Positions 1 through 6,037 of a stretch of DNA of 6,037 nucleotides are shown here, piece after piece. Every line of letters starts with the position of its first letter. The first letter of the stretch is position 1. This DNA comes from Treponema sp. (GTDB taxonomy: Bacteria > Spirochaetota > Spirochaetia > Treponematales > Breznakiellaceae). Location: assembly GCA_031273185.1 (NCBI GenBank), contig JAISSG010000035.1, positions 1 to 6,037 on the forward strand, written 5' to 3'. The translations under genes were made by a program, and so were the position numbers. Under the pieces are notes generated by a model. The model had not been told where the DNA came from. It saw only the letters and a program-made list of their open reading frames with translations, and searched no databases.

Positions 1-704
1 GTGTGCTTCCAGACGTTGCCTTCGGGGTGGTACTCCTTGGAATGATCCACCTCGTCCAGTGCGGCGAGTTCCTGCCAGTGCGTGGCAATAAAGCCGCAGT
101 TTTTTAATAGCTCAAAACCGGCGGCTGGGGTTGGTGCTTCCAGCAGTCCGGTTAATAACAGACGTTGTTCCTCTGCCCCTGACGGTGGCCCGTTGTTGTG
201 GCCCTGCAATGTGGCGGCGATTGCGCGTAACTCCCTGACGCTGGTGTGCGGGAAATATTTGGCGAGGATCAACGCCGCGTCAAAAAGAATACGGCAGGAA
301 TCATCGGCTCGGGGCTGTGCGACCTCTGTCCACAGTGCGTGCGCTCCGTCTCTGATCCGGCGCAGGTGGGGGTAGATACCGTTGGGATCGTAAAAACGGT
401 TCGTGGTGCAGTCCTGGTAGAATTCCAAAAAACCGAACGAGGCGCGGTGGACGGGTTTGTTCCTCAGCTCCTCGCAACGGAAATACCATGTTTTTCCACC
501 GTAGTCCACGGCGGCGTCGGCAAACGTGGCCCCCGGGTATCGTAGGTTATCAAACAAACGTGCAAGGCTGGCAAGGTCACCGCCGCAGAGGATGTGGACA
601 GCACTTGCGGCACTTCGGCCCAGGTACGAATCGATGGCGCTGAAACCGTGTAGGTACACGGGAAAGCCTGCGGCGGAAATGGTGTCTTCGGGTCTTTCAG
701 CCAT
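1..704 (-). CDS. tRNA nucleotidyltransferase (CCA-adding)-like protein with degenerate catalytic domain and HD region, 3' end cut by window edge
   Basis: An open frame runs from an ATG at 704 to the window edge (234 full codons), so the C-terminal part is missing. The layout follows class II CCA-adding/poly(A) polymerase enzymes. A head-like strand at residues 15-30 (PVYLHGFSAIDSYLGR) occupies the place of the usual YLVGGxVRDxLLGR. A QDCTTNRFYDPNG stretch near 98-109 resembles the RRDFTINALAYDP motif. DDSCRILFDAALILAKYF near 134-151 resembles EDPLRILRAxRFAA. The end, HPEGNVWKHT from residue 226, is the typical opening of the HD domain in these enzymes. The catalytic motif is damaged: GG reads HG, RD reads ID, and the metal-binding DxD appears as AVH near 35-37. 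Nucleotide addition is therefore doubtful, and the protein may instead bind RNA or act through its HD phosphohydrolase part. The ATG lies 13 bases after the stop of the upstream gene, behind a purine-rich GGGAAGAG, which supports this start. The family resemblance is seen by eye; the loss of activity is inferred. Confidence 0.75.
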   Translation of the reverse strand, partial: MAERPEDTISAAGFPVYLHGFSAIDSYLGRSAASAVHILCGGDLASLARLFDNLRYPGATFADAAVDYGGKTWYFRCEELRNKPVHRASFGFLEFYQDCTTNRFYDPNGIYPHLRRIRDGAHALWTEVAQPRADDSCRILFDAALILAKYFPHTSVRELRAIAATLQGHNNGPPSGAEEQRLLLTGLLEAPTPAAGFELLKNCGFIATHWQELAALDEVDHSKEYHPEGNVWKH

Positions 705-717
705 AACGCTCTTCCCA

Positions 718-1959
718 TTACTCGTACCGCACCTCAACGATTTTGTCCTGAGGCGCTCCGCAGACGGGGCAGACGGTTTCTGCGCTCATTGCGCTAAACG
801 TATAACCGCATGATGTGCAGGTATGGTATTGCTTTTCGGGAATGTCTGACGCTTCGCTGAGCAGGCGTTCGGCTTCCTCGAACAACCGCAGATGCACGGC
901 CTCGGCGCTTCTGGCATCCTCAAAGGCATACGCCGCAAGGCCGCAGGCGTGCTGTCGTGCCAGGTTTAAGCCATCCAAATATGCGCCGTTCACTTCGCCG
1001 CTCTCGTTTGAGACGCTTTCGGAGATTGCTTCGCCTAACGACTTAAACTGGTTCATCGCATAATAGAAATTTCTGGCATGATGGTATTCCGAATCGGATG
1101 CGGCAAGAAACAGTTTCGCCAGCCCCGGTTTGTTGTTTTTCTTCGCATCTTCGGCATATAAGCGATAGCGGATATATGCCTGACACTCGCCTTCAAAAGC
1201 CCGTTCCAAAGCCTTGAACACCGGAAGTGGTGTAGTGTCAGACCTGTTAAACGATATGGATTTTTTGGCATGGTGCAGGCTACCATCCGAATCAAAATAA
1301 AATTCAACATAGTGATGATACGGGGCCTGTACGCCGGAAATTTCCTCAATGCGCGCCCCGCCCCCGCCTGTTGCTATCAACTGTATTCCGTTTACCTCGT
1401 CTTCAAAATACGAGTGAACATGGCCGCACAGAATGTACTTAACCTTGTCTTTGACCGGCGCGATAATCTCAAGAACCTTCGCCCATTCGCCTTCGCTTAC
1501 GGAATTGCCCGAAACCTTATTGGGCGGCGGAATATGAAAGGCAAGAATAATGCAGTCGCGCTTATATGAAAGGGCGCGGCGCAGTACGTCCAGTGTTTCA
1601 GGCGAAAACGCCCGCTGTGAATTGTCCAGCACGATCAACAGCAACTCTGAATTATAGATAAAATAGTTTTTTTTGCCAAAATACGCCTCGTAGTTTTGTT
1701 TGTCGTGGTTGCCGGCAAGCATGTATATCGGTTTATGCAGGGCGGCATCTGTCATGTCAATGACGTTTTGGTAAAAACGGTCAGCCCCGTTGGGAACGAT
1801 GTCCCCCGCAACGAGCAGGAAATCCCCCGCCGCTTCATGACACGCTGCGTTGAATATGCTCATGATTTCCACGCCCAGACCATCACAGCCCGGATCGCCG
1901 ATGAGCGAAAAGCCGCGAATCGGCTGGATTTCTATGTCTTCCCTGCTTATTCGTTCCAT
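718..1959 (-). CDS. Metallophosphoesterase-rubrerythrin fusion protein
   Basis: This is a complete 413-residue protein with two enzyme modules. Residues about 14-235 form a calcineurin-like metallophosphoesterase: GD at 21-22, GD at 52-53, GNHD at 83-86, a lone His at 142 and GHVH at 179-182, in the family order. The first motif is D-P-G rather than the common D-x-H. Residues about 247-365 form a rubrerythrin ferritin-like diiron domain: E258, ExxH at 291-294, ESGE with E319/E322, and ExxH at 353-356. The E258-E291 spacing of 33 is as expected. Residues 378-408 are a rubredoxin-type iron site, CTSC at 381-384 and CPVC at 397-400. Rubrerythrins reduce peroxide in the cytoplasm of anaerobes. 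The phosphoesterase substrate cannot be told. There is no signal peptide. The joint has no ATG or ribosome site of its own, so this is a true fusion in the sequence as given. The start overlaps the end of the sppA-like gene by 13 bases and has a good GAGGTG site. The gene is visibly more A+T-rich than its upstream neighbours. Confidence 0.93.
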   Translation of the reverse strand: MERISREDIEIQPIRGFSLIGDPGCDGLGVEIMSIFNAACHEAAGDFLLVAGDIVPNGADRFYQNVIDMTDAALHKPIYMLAGNHDKQNYEAYFGKKNYFIYNSELLLIVLDNSQRAFSPETLDVLRRALSYKRDCIILAFHIPPPNKVSGNSVSEGEWAKVLEIIAPVKDKVKYILCGHVHSYFEDEVNGIQLIATGGGGARIEEISGVQAPYHHYVEFYFDSDGSLHHAKKSISFNRSDTTPLPVFKALERAFEGECQAYIRYRLYAEDAKKNNKPGLAKLFLAASDSEYHHARNFYYAMNQFKSLGEAISESVSNESGEVNGAYLDGLNLARQHACGLAAYAFEDARSAEAVHLRLFEEAERLLSEASDIPEKQYHTCTSCGYTFSAMSAETVCPVCGAPQDKIVEVRYE

Positions 1960-3710
1960 TGACGCACCTCGCTTTCCAAGGGCAGTATGGGCATTGCCTT
2001 TCCGTTATGCGCTATTCGATAGCGAATGTCATCTAACAGCGGCACGGGGAGAAACAGGTCGGTAGCAAATGACACGGCGGCATTTGCCGCGGCACTTGCC
2101 GATACGGTCGCCCTGCTCCTGCCCTGCGAGGATTCGGCAAACCAGTTCAGCATTTTGTCGAATAATTTTGGCTTGGGGTATTCCGTGTAGGCAACGGTCT
2201 TGTCTTCGCCGATGTTGGCAAGGTCTTTCGCTATGCGGATGGCATCGTCAAGGCCGCCGATGCTGTCGATGAGTCCGGCGTTGAGCGCGCCAATGCCGGA
2301 GAACACCCGTCCCTGTGCGGCTGCTTCTACCCGCTCAAGTTCCATGCCTCGGTTTGCCGCCACCCGCGCGGTAAAGTCGGCGTACAGGTCGAGGATGTAC
2401 GCCTTGTAGCGGGCCTCTTCCTCCGCGCTGAGGTCGCGGCGGGGCAGGACTATCCCGGTGAACAGGTCGGCGTGATTCCCCCGCTGCATGGTATCCACCG
2501 TCATGCCCAGCTTGCTGTTCAGCCCCTTGTCGTAAAACCAACTGCCGATACCGCCGATGGAGCCGGTGATTGTTACGGGCGAAGCGACTATGTGGCTGGC
2601 GCTCATGCTTGCCCAGTAGCCGCCGGATGCCGCGACGGAGCCCATCGACACCACCACCGGCACCCGCTCTTTGGCGGCCTTTATCGCCTCGGCAACATAG
2701 TCGGCGGCTTCGGCACTGCCGCCCGGCGAGCTTATCCGCAGGACAATGGCCTTGACCCGCCTTTTTTCGGACGTTTCCCGGATTGTCTGCGCCAAGCTCC
2801 ACGCAGCTATCCCCCGCTCCATGTCGGTCATGCCGTTGGCGTGTATCACGGCGACGATCGGCGGCCTGAAAAAAATGTTTCCCTTCCGGCCCGGCCCGTA
2901 GGAGTGCCTGCTCCCGGTAAGGCTTGAATTGAGGTCTCCGTAGAGGACAAAGCCCCCCGCCGCCTTGCCGCCCGACATTTCCCTGATCGCCTCGGACACG
3001 GCTTCCTTCCTGCCGGTGCGGTCAACCAGCCCTCGCCCAAGGGCGCTTTTTGCGGAGAACATGAATTCGCTGTTGACGATCGAGTTAAACTCGTCATCGG
3101 TCCATGAGCGGGCCTTGGTTACGGCATCGCGGGTTGTCGCCATGATGTCGTCTAGCATCTCGCCGTACTGCCTGCGGTCCACGTCGGAAAGCGAGTCGCG
3201 GGTGTAGGTTTCGGCGGCGGACTTGTATTCCAGGTAGCGCATTTCGCGCACCCCAACGCCCAGTTTTTCCAGGCTGTGCCGGACGTAGCCCCGCCCCCAG
3301 GCGTAGCCCATCATGGTGAGGATGCCCATATCGTCCATCACGATTTTGTCCGCCACCGTCGCCAGGCGGTACGTGTCCAGGTCGGCATTGCTGATGAAGG
3401 CGCATACCGTTTTTCCCTTTGCCTTAAATTTTTCAAGGGCGTTCCGCAGTTCCCACAGGGTGCTTCTCCCCGCATGATAGGACGAGATATTCAGGATGAT
3501 CCCATTGATCCGCTTGTCGTTGCCCGCCCGCTCTATCACCCTGAATAGTTCCAAGCCCTGCCTTGGGCGGACGGAGCGCATCATGCTCTGCACCGTCTGG
3601 TTGTTCAGGTTGAGTTCCAGGTAGACGTTCTGGGCAAACAGCGGCGCCCCTCTGAGCGTTGCCATTACGAGGCAGGCCCCGATGATCCATGCTTTTCCAT
3701 TCGGTTTCAT
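1947..3710 (-). CDS. sppA: Signal peptide peptidase SppA, long (67K) two-domain type
   Basis: This is a complete 587-residue serine protease of the S49 family, close in length to E. coli SppA (618). In that family such enzymes degrade cleaved signal peptides in or at the cytoplasmic membrane. An N-terminal export signal is visible: basic MKPNGK, a hydrophobic stretch at about 7-19, and a possible cleavage after PLFA at 26. The first S49-like repeat (about 50-245) carries YLEYKSAAETYTRD, with K163 matching the catalytic lysine of the E. coli enzyme. The second repeat (about 283-500) carries RISSPGGS at 325-332 and SVAASGGYW at 358-366, with S362 as the nucleophile. The Ser-Lys dyad split across the two repeats is the hallmark of the long type. 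A tail of about 75 residues after the last conserved block (GGLDDAIRIAKDLA) has no motif I recognise. The ATG overlaps the amylase stop as ATGA, with GAGGA 10 bases upstream inside the preceding gene, so translational coupling is likely. The gene could alternatively be named a generic S49 peptidase. Confidence 0.95.
   Translation of the reverse strand: MKPNGKAWIIGACLVMATLRGAPLFAQNVYLELNLNNQTVQSMMRSVRPRQGLELFRVIERAGNDKRINGIILNISSYHAGRSTLWELRNALEKFKAKGKTVCAFISNADLDTYRLATVADKIVMDDMGILTMMGYAWGRGYVRHSLEKLGVGVREMRYLEYKSAAETYTRDSLSDVDRRQYGEMLDDIMATTRDAVTKARSWTDDEFNSIVNSEFMFSAKSALGRGLVDRTGRKEAVSEAIREMSGGKAAGGFVLYGDLNSSLTGSRHSYGPGRKGNIFFRPPIVAVIHANGMTDMERGIAAWSLAQTIRETSEKRRVKAIVLRISSPGGSAEAADYVAEAIKAAKERVPVVVSMGSVAASGGYWASMSASHIVASPVTITGSIGGIGSWFYDKGLNSKLGMTVDTMQRGNHADLFTGIVLPRRDLSAEEEARYKAYILDLYADFTARVAANRGMELERVEAAAQGRVFSGIGALNAGLIDSIGGLDDAIRIAKDLANIGEDKTVAYTEYPKPKLFDKMLNWFAESSQGRSRATVSASAAANAAVSFATDLFLPVPLLDDIRYRIAHNGKAMPILPLESEVRQWNE
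1965..1970 (-). promoter_or_regulatory. Ribosome binding site for the phosphoesterase-rubrerythrin gene, inside the sppA coding end
   Basis: GAGGTG on the minus strand lies five bases before the ATG at 1959-1957, a near-ideal Shine-Dalgarno match and spacing. It is embedded in the last codons of the sppA-like gene (around Glu-Val-Arg), which supports the chosen start and re-initiation by ribosomes finishing sppA. Confidence 0.7.
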
Positions 3711-6037
3711 TCCTTGCTTTTCCTCTTGGCTGTCTTGCCTGAAGTGTTGTCTGCGGCATTTGCCGTGGCAGACGCTGTGCCGGGAACTCCCTCCCCGGCG
3801 AGCAGTTGTATCAGGCTGTCCAGCCGGTAGCCGCTCGCCGCCTCGGCTGCCTGCATCGCCCCGGCAATCTCGGCGATGCGCCCCACCCGCTCCAGCCAGG
3901 GCAGGGGGGCGTGGTAGGCGGAGTCGCCTTCCAGAACGTAGAACAGTTTTCCGTAGAACAGGGCGGCCTCGAAAGCCTCCTTGTTGAACCAGGTTACGTC
4001 GTCAAAGACATTGGCGCCGATGAGACCGCGGAAATCGTCGTACAGGTAATTGTCCTCGATAATCGAGGCGGCGATGGCCCCTGCGTCAAAGCCCTTGCCC
4101 GCCGTGCCGTCGCCTGTCGCTTCCGGGGCAGTCCGGCTCAGCACGAGCCGGCTTATCTCACCAAGCCGCCACACCTCGCCGTCTATCGCCCCGCCGTCAA
4201 CAGGCACTGCGCCGCCATTAGCCGCCGTAGCGTCAGCTTCGCCGAATGCCCGGTACTGCTCCCTGAGCTTGCGGTCGAGGCCCCAGTGCTCAAAGGCGAG
4301 GTTTTCCGCAAGAGTGCCGCTTGCCCCCCTGCCGATGATCGCCCGCAAAACCGCCAGAAGGCCGTAGCCCAGCGCTGCGGCGCAGACAAGCTGCCTGTCC
4401 CTCATCTGCCCGGCAAGCTCTTTCAGCAACAGATCCGTCGGGCTTTTCCCCGGCGCATCAAGGTACGCCGCAAGCCCGATCAGCCGTCCAACGTACCCCT
4501 TAAATTCGCCCCACAACTCTTCATTGCTCATTGCTAATTGCTCATTGCTCGCTGTTTCCTGCTCACTGTATTTCCAGGGATCGAACTTGCCGTCCGCCCC
4601 GCCGATAAAGTGCCTCACTGTGGCAAAGTATTCCTCAGCCTTGGCCTTGACAGATTCAACGAAAGATTCTGCCTGCTGTTGATCCGGCTTGCCCTTGGCA
4701 AAGAAGCCTTGCAGCTGGCTGACGATTTCCGGCTTGAGGAGCCGGATGAAGCGGTAGTACAGGTCGCCAAGGTAAATGTCCATGATCGCGTTCTGCGGAT
4801 CGTTTACCCCCCTGCCCTGCAAGTCGTGGTGCAGCCTCGCCCAGCGGCCACGCTCGTCGTCCTCGATCTCGTAGATGTCGATAAAGACCTGCGCCTCGTA
4901 TCCGTTGAGGGCGACAAAGAAGCCGTTCTCGCTGATCGCCTTTGAAGAACGTATGTACCACTGGTCTGAGTGCTGGTTCCTGAACAGGGTAAACCACCTG
5001 TCGCCGCCGTGCAGGGCAAGCGCCTCGTGCAGGCTGTCCCGGCGTTTCCTGCCCTCGCCCACGGGTATCGCCGGATCGCTTGCCTTGACCCAGCCGGCGG
5101 TCTCGTAATACGAGTTGTTGTAAAAGATCAGCGCCCGCTCATCGTGGCCGCCGATGTTCGCCCGGTTGGAATAGGCAAAGACGTTTTCGTTGACCGAGCC
5201 GCCCTCGGTGTATAAATCGTACAGCCGGAATTCGCCGCTGCCGGAAAACAGCGCCCGCCGCTTCATCAGGGGGAAAATTTCCCGCTCGTGCCGATCCACC
5301 AGGTAGCCGTCGGGCTGCTCGTCGCGGTAGGCGCGGCGGTACTCCATGCCGTACTTTTCCTCGAAGCCCTCGATCTGGCCGTGGCCGAACATGGGCAGCC
5401 CCGGCATGGTGACCATGAGGGTGCAGATGCCGAAGTACTTGTCGCCCTTGCCGAACTGCGCCACGGCGGTTTCCTCGTCGGGGTTGTTCATAAAGTTGAC
5501 AAACCGCTTGAGGATTTCGGGATCGAATTCCATCGTGTTCTTGATCGTCTTGCGGTACTTGGCGTTTTCCTCGTTTTTCAGCATGTTCATAAACGCCGAG
5601 TTGTATACGCGGTGCATTCCCAAAGTACGGACAAAGTACCCTTCCATCATCCAGAACGCCTCGGCAAGGAGCAGGGTGTGCGGGGCCTCGGCGGCACAGC
5701 GGTCTACGACTTCACGCCAGAACTCGTTGGGGATGCGGCTGTTGAATTCGTCGTTGGAGATGGCGTGCTCGGCGCGGCTGGCGATTGCCCCGCCCTGCCC
5801 CGGAACGGGGAACCACAGGCGCTGGATGTGCCGCTTTGCCAGGGTCATCGCCGCGTCAAAGCGCACGATCGAGAACTGCTGGCACACCCCGACGATGGTG
5901 CTGATCACCGCCTCCCGCGCTTCGGGGTTGAGGAAGTCGATCTGTGCGGTGTCGTTCCAGGGCATGGACGTGCCGTCGTTGCCGTGGTAGATGTAGCGGG
6001 TCTCGCCCGTGCGGTTGTCGATCCGCTTGAAGACCAC
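3707..6037 (-). CDS. GH13 alpha-amylase-family protein with long C-terminal extension, 5' end cut by window edge
   Basis: The frame is open to the right edge (776 codons seen), so the N-terminus, including GH13 conserved region I, is outside. Numbering from the edge, region II is IVRFDAAMTLAK with the nucleophile D61. Region III is LLLAEAFW with the acid/base E126. Region IV is NFMNNPDEET with the stabilising D187. The usual NHD of region IV reads NPD, as in the NTPD of GlgE-type maltosyltransferases, so a glucan hydrolase or glucan/maltosyl transferase is possible; the substrate is not decided. MPGLPMFGHGQIEGFEE at 211-227 is the end of the barrel. A likely beta-sandwich region follows (about 265-390). 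Then comes a mostly helical part (about 410-750) of unknown role, with a hydrophobic stretch at 550-568 and a low-complexity Ala/Gly linker near 600-620. The C-terminus is basic (KTAKRKSKE). A 7-base repeat array interrupts the helical part at residues about 495-507. The stop overlaps the next gene's start. Cellular location cannot be judged without the N-terminus. Confidence 0.9.
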   Translation of the reverse strand: MVFKRIDNRTGETRYIYHGNDGTSMPWNDTAQIDFLNPEAREAVISTIVGVCQQFSIVRFDAAMTLAKRHIQRLWFPVPGQGGAIASRAEHAISNDEFNSRIPNEFWREVVDRCAAEAPHTLLLAEAFWMMEGYFVRTLGMHRVYNSAFMNMLKNEENAKYRKTIKNTMEFDPEILKRFVNFMNNPDEETAVAQFGKGDKYFGICTLMVTMPGLPMFGHGQIEGFEEKYGMEYRRAYRDEQPDGYLVDRHEREIFPLMKRRALFSGSGEFRLYDLYTEGGSVNENVFAYSNRANIGGHDERALIFYNNSYYETAGWVKASDPAIPVGEGRKRRDSLHEALALHGGDRWFTLFRNQHSDQWYIRSSKAISENGFFVALNGYEAQVFIDIYEIEDDERGRWARLHHDLQGRGVNDPQNAIMDIYLGDLYYRFIRLLKPEIVSQLQGFFAKGKPDQQQAESFVESVKAKAEEYFATVRHFIGGADGKFDPWKYSEQETASNEQLAMSNEELWGEFKGYVGRLIGLAAYLDAPGKSPTDLLLKELAGQMRDRQLVCAAALGYGLLAVLRAIIGRGASGTLAENLAFEHWGLDRKLREQYRAFGEADATAANGGAVPVDGGAIDGEVWRLGEISRLVLSRTAPEATGDGTAGKGFDAGAIAASIIEDNYLYDDFRGLIGANVFDDVTWFNKEAFEAALFYGKLFYVLEGDSAYHAPLPWLERVGRIAEIAGAMQAAEAASGYRLDSLIQLLAGEGVPGTASATANAADNTSGKTAKRKSKE
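3721..3727 (-). promoter_or_regulatory. Ribosome binding site for sppA, inside the amylase-family coding end
   Basis: AAGAGGA on the minus strand ends ten bases before the ATG at 3710-3708. It overlaps the Lys-Arg-Lys codons of the basic amylase tail, so that tail may be shaped partly by the need for this site. A second AAGGA directly abuts the start codon and is too close to be used for it. Confidence 0.5.
4521..4548 (-). repeat. In-frame tandem array of a 7-base repeat within the amylase-family gene
   Basis: Four directly adjacent heptamers read, on the coding strand, GCAATGA, GCAATTA, GCAATGA, GCAATGA; only the second differs, by one base. Three units (21 bases) keep the frame, and the array encodes the peptide SNEQLAMSNEE in a linker-like, polar part of the protein. 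Heptameric short tandem repeats of this general kind are known between genes in several bacterial groups, notably cyanobacteria. Here the array sits inside a coding region. No second array is seen in the window. Confidence 0.85.

Noticed and set aside
705..717. Possible terminator or promoter between the last two genes
   Set aside because: Only 13 bases are available, with no hairpin or T-run; the purine-rich stretch is better explained as a ribosome binding site.
464..718. Minus-strand frame starting at an ATG overlapping the phosphoesterase-rubrerythrin stop (TAATG)
   Set aside because: The TAATG overlap is tempting, but the frame is Pro/Thr-rich and ends after 84 codons. The frame starting at 704 runs to the window edge and shows nucleotidyltransferase/HD family motifs.
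1210..1225. Internal GTG start that could make a separate rubrerythrin
   Set aside because: A GTG at codon 247 lies at the domain joint, but no Shine-Dalgarno sequence precedes it and the frame is continuous with the phosphoesterase.
3660..3710. Possible lipoprotein signal (IGAC at residues 10-13) in SppA
   Set aside because: The hydrophobic stretch before the Cys is too short and continues past it, and a better signal peptidase I site (PLFA then Q) follows; an ordinary export signal fits better.
3806..4537. Long plus-strand open frame (243 codons) opposite the amylase-family gene
   Set aside because: It is antisense to a gene with clear GH13 continuity, has no recognisable motif, and long antisense frames are expected in G+C-rich coding DNA.
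5346..5990. Plus-strand open frame (214 codons) opposite the GH13 catalytic region
   Set aside because: The minus strand here carries the catalytic Asp and Glu motifs; the plus frame is Ser/Arg-rich with no domain character, typical of a shadow.

Overview
The window is a bacterial chromosomal segment of moderately high G+C. It holds four protein-coding genes, all on the minus strand and packed head to tail with no real intergenic space. Reading in the direction of transcription, from high to low coordinates, they are: (1) the 3' part of a large GH13 alpha-amylase-family gene, cut by the right edge of the window; (2) a complete sppA-like signal peptide peptidase of the long two-domain type; (3) a complete gene fusing a calcineurin-like metallophosphoesterase to a full rubrerythrin (diiron four-helix domain plus rubredoxin tail); (4) the 5' part of a gene for a tRNA-nucleotidyltransferase/HD-type protein, cut by the left edge.

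The junctions are a 4-base ATGA overlap (gene 1/gene 2), a 13-base overlap (gene 2/gene 3) and a 13-base gap (gene 3/gene 4). This points to one polycistronic, translationally coupled unit. I see no promoter, terminator, tRNA, rRNA, CRISPR array, insertion sequence or phage gene, and no gene-free stretch longer than 13 bases. The promoter presumably lies beyond the right edge and the terminator beyond the left edge.

The gene products do not form a recognised pathway. A glucan-active enzyme, a cell-envelope protease, a phosphoesterase coupled to an oxygen/peroxide-defence module, and an RNA-enzyme-like HD protein share a transcript, but the sequence gives no direct evidence that they act together. 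Rubrerythrin strongly suggests an anaerobe or microaerophile. The exported SppA suggests a cell envelope with a periplasm or outer surface. A spirochaete (Treponema-like) is my tentative guess from the overall look of the amylase, SppA and nucleotidyltransferase-like proteins. This is an impression from family knowledge, not a demonstrated assignment.

Three items stand out. The first is the phosphoesterase-rubrerythrin fusion, in which all expected diiron and rubredoxin ligands are present. The second is the nucleotidyltransferase-like domain of the leftmost gene, whose catalytic carboxylate motif appears to be lost while the start of the HD region is well kept. The third is a short array of a 7-base repeat (GCAATGA type) lying in frame inside the amylase gene.
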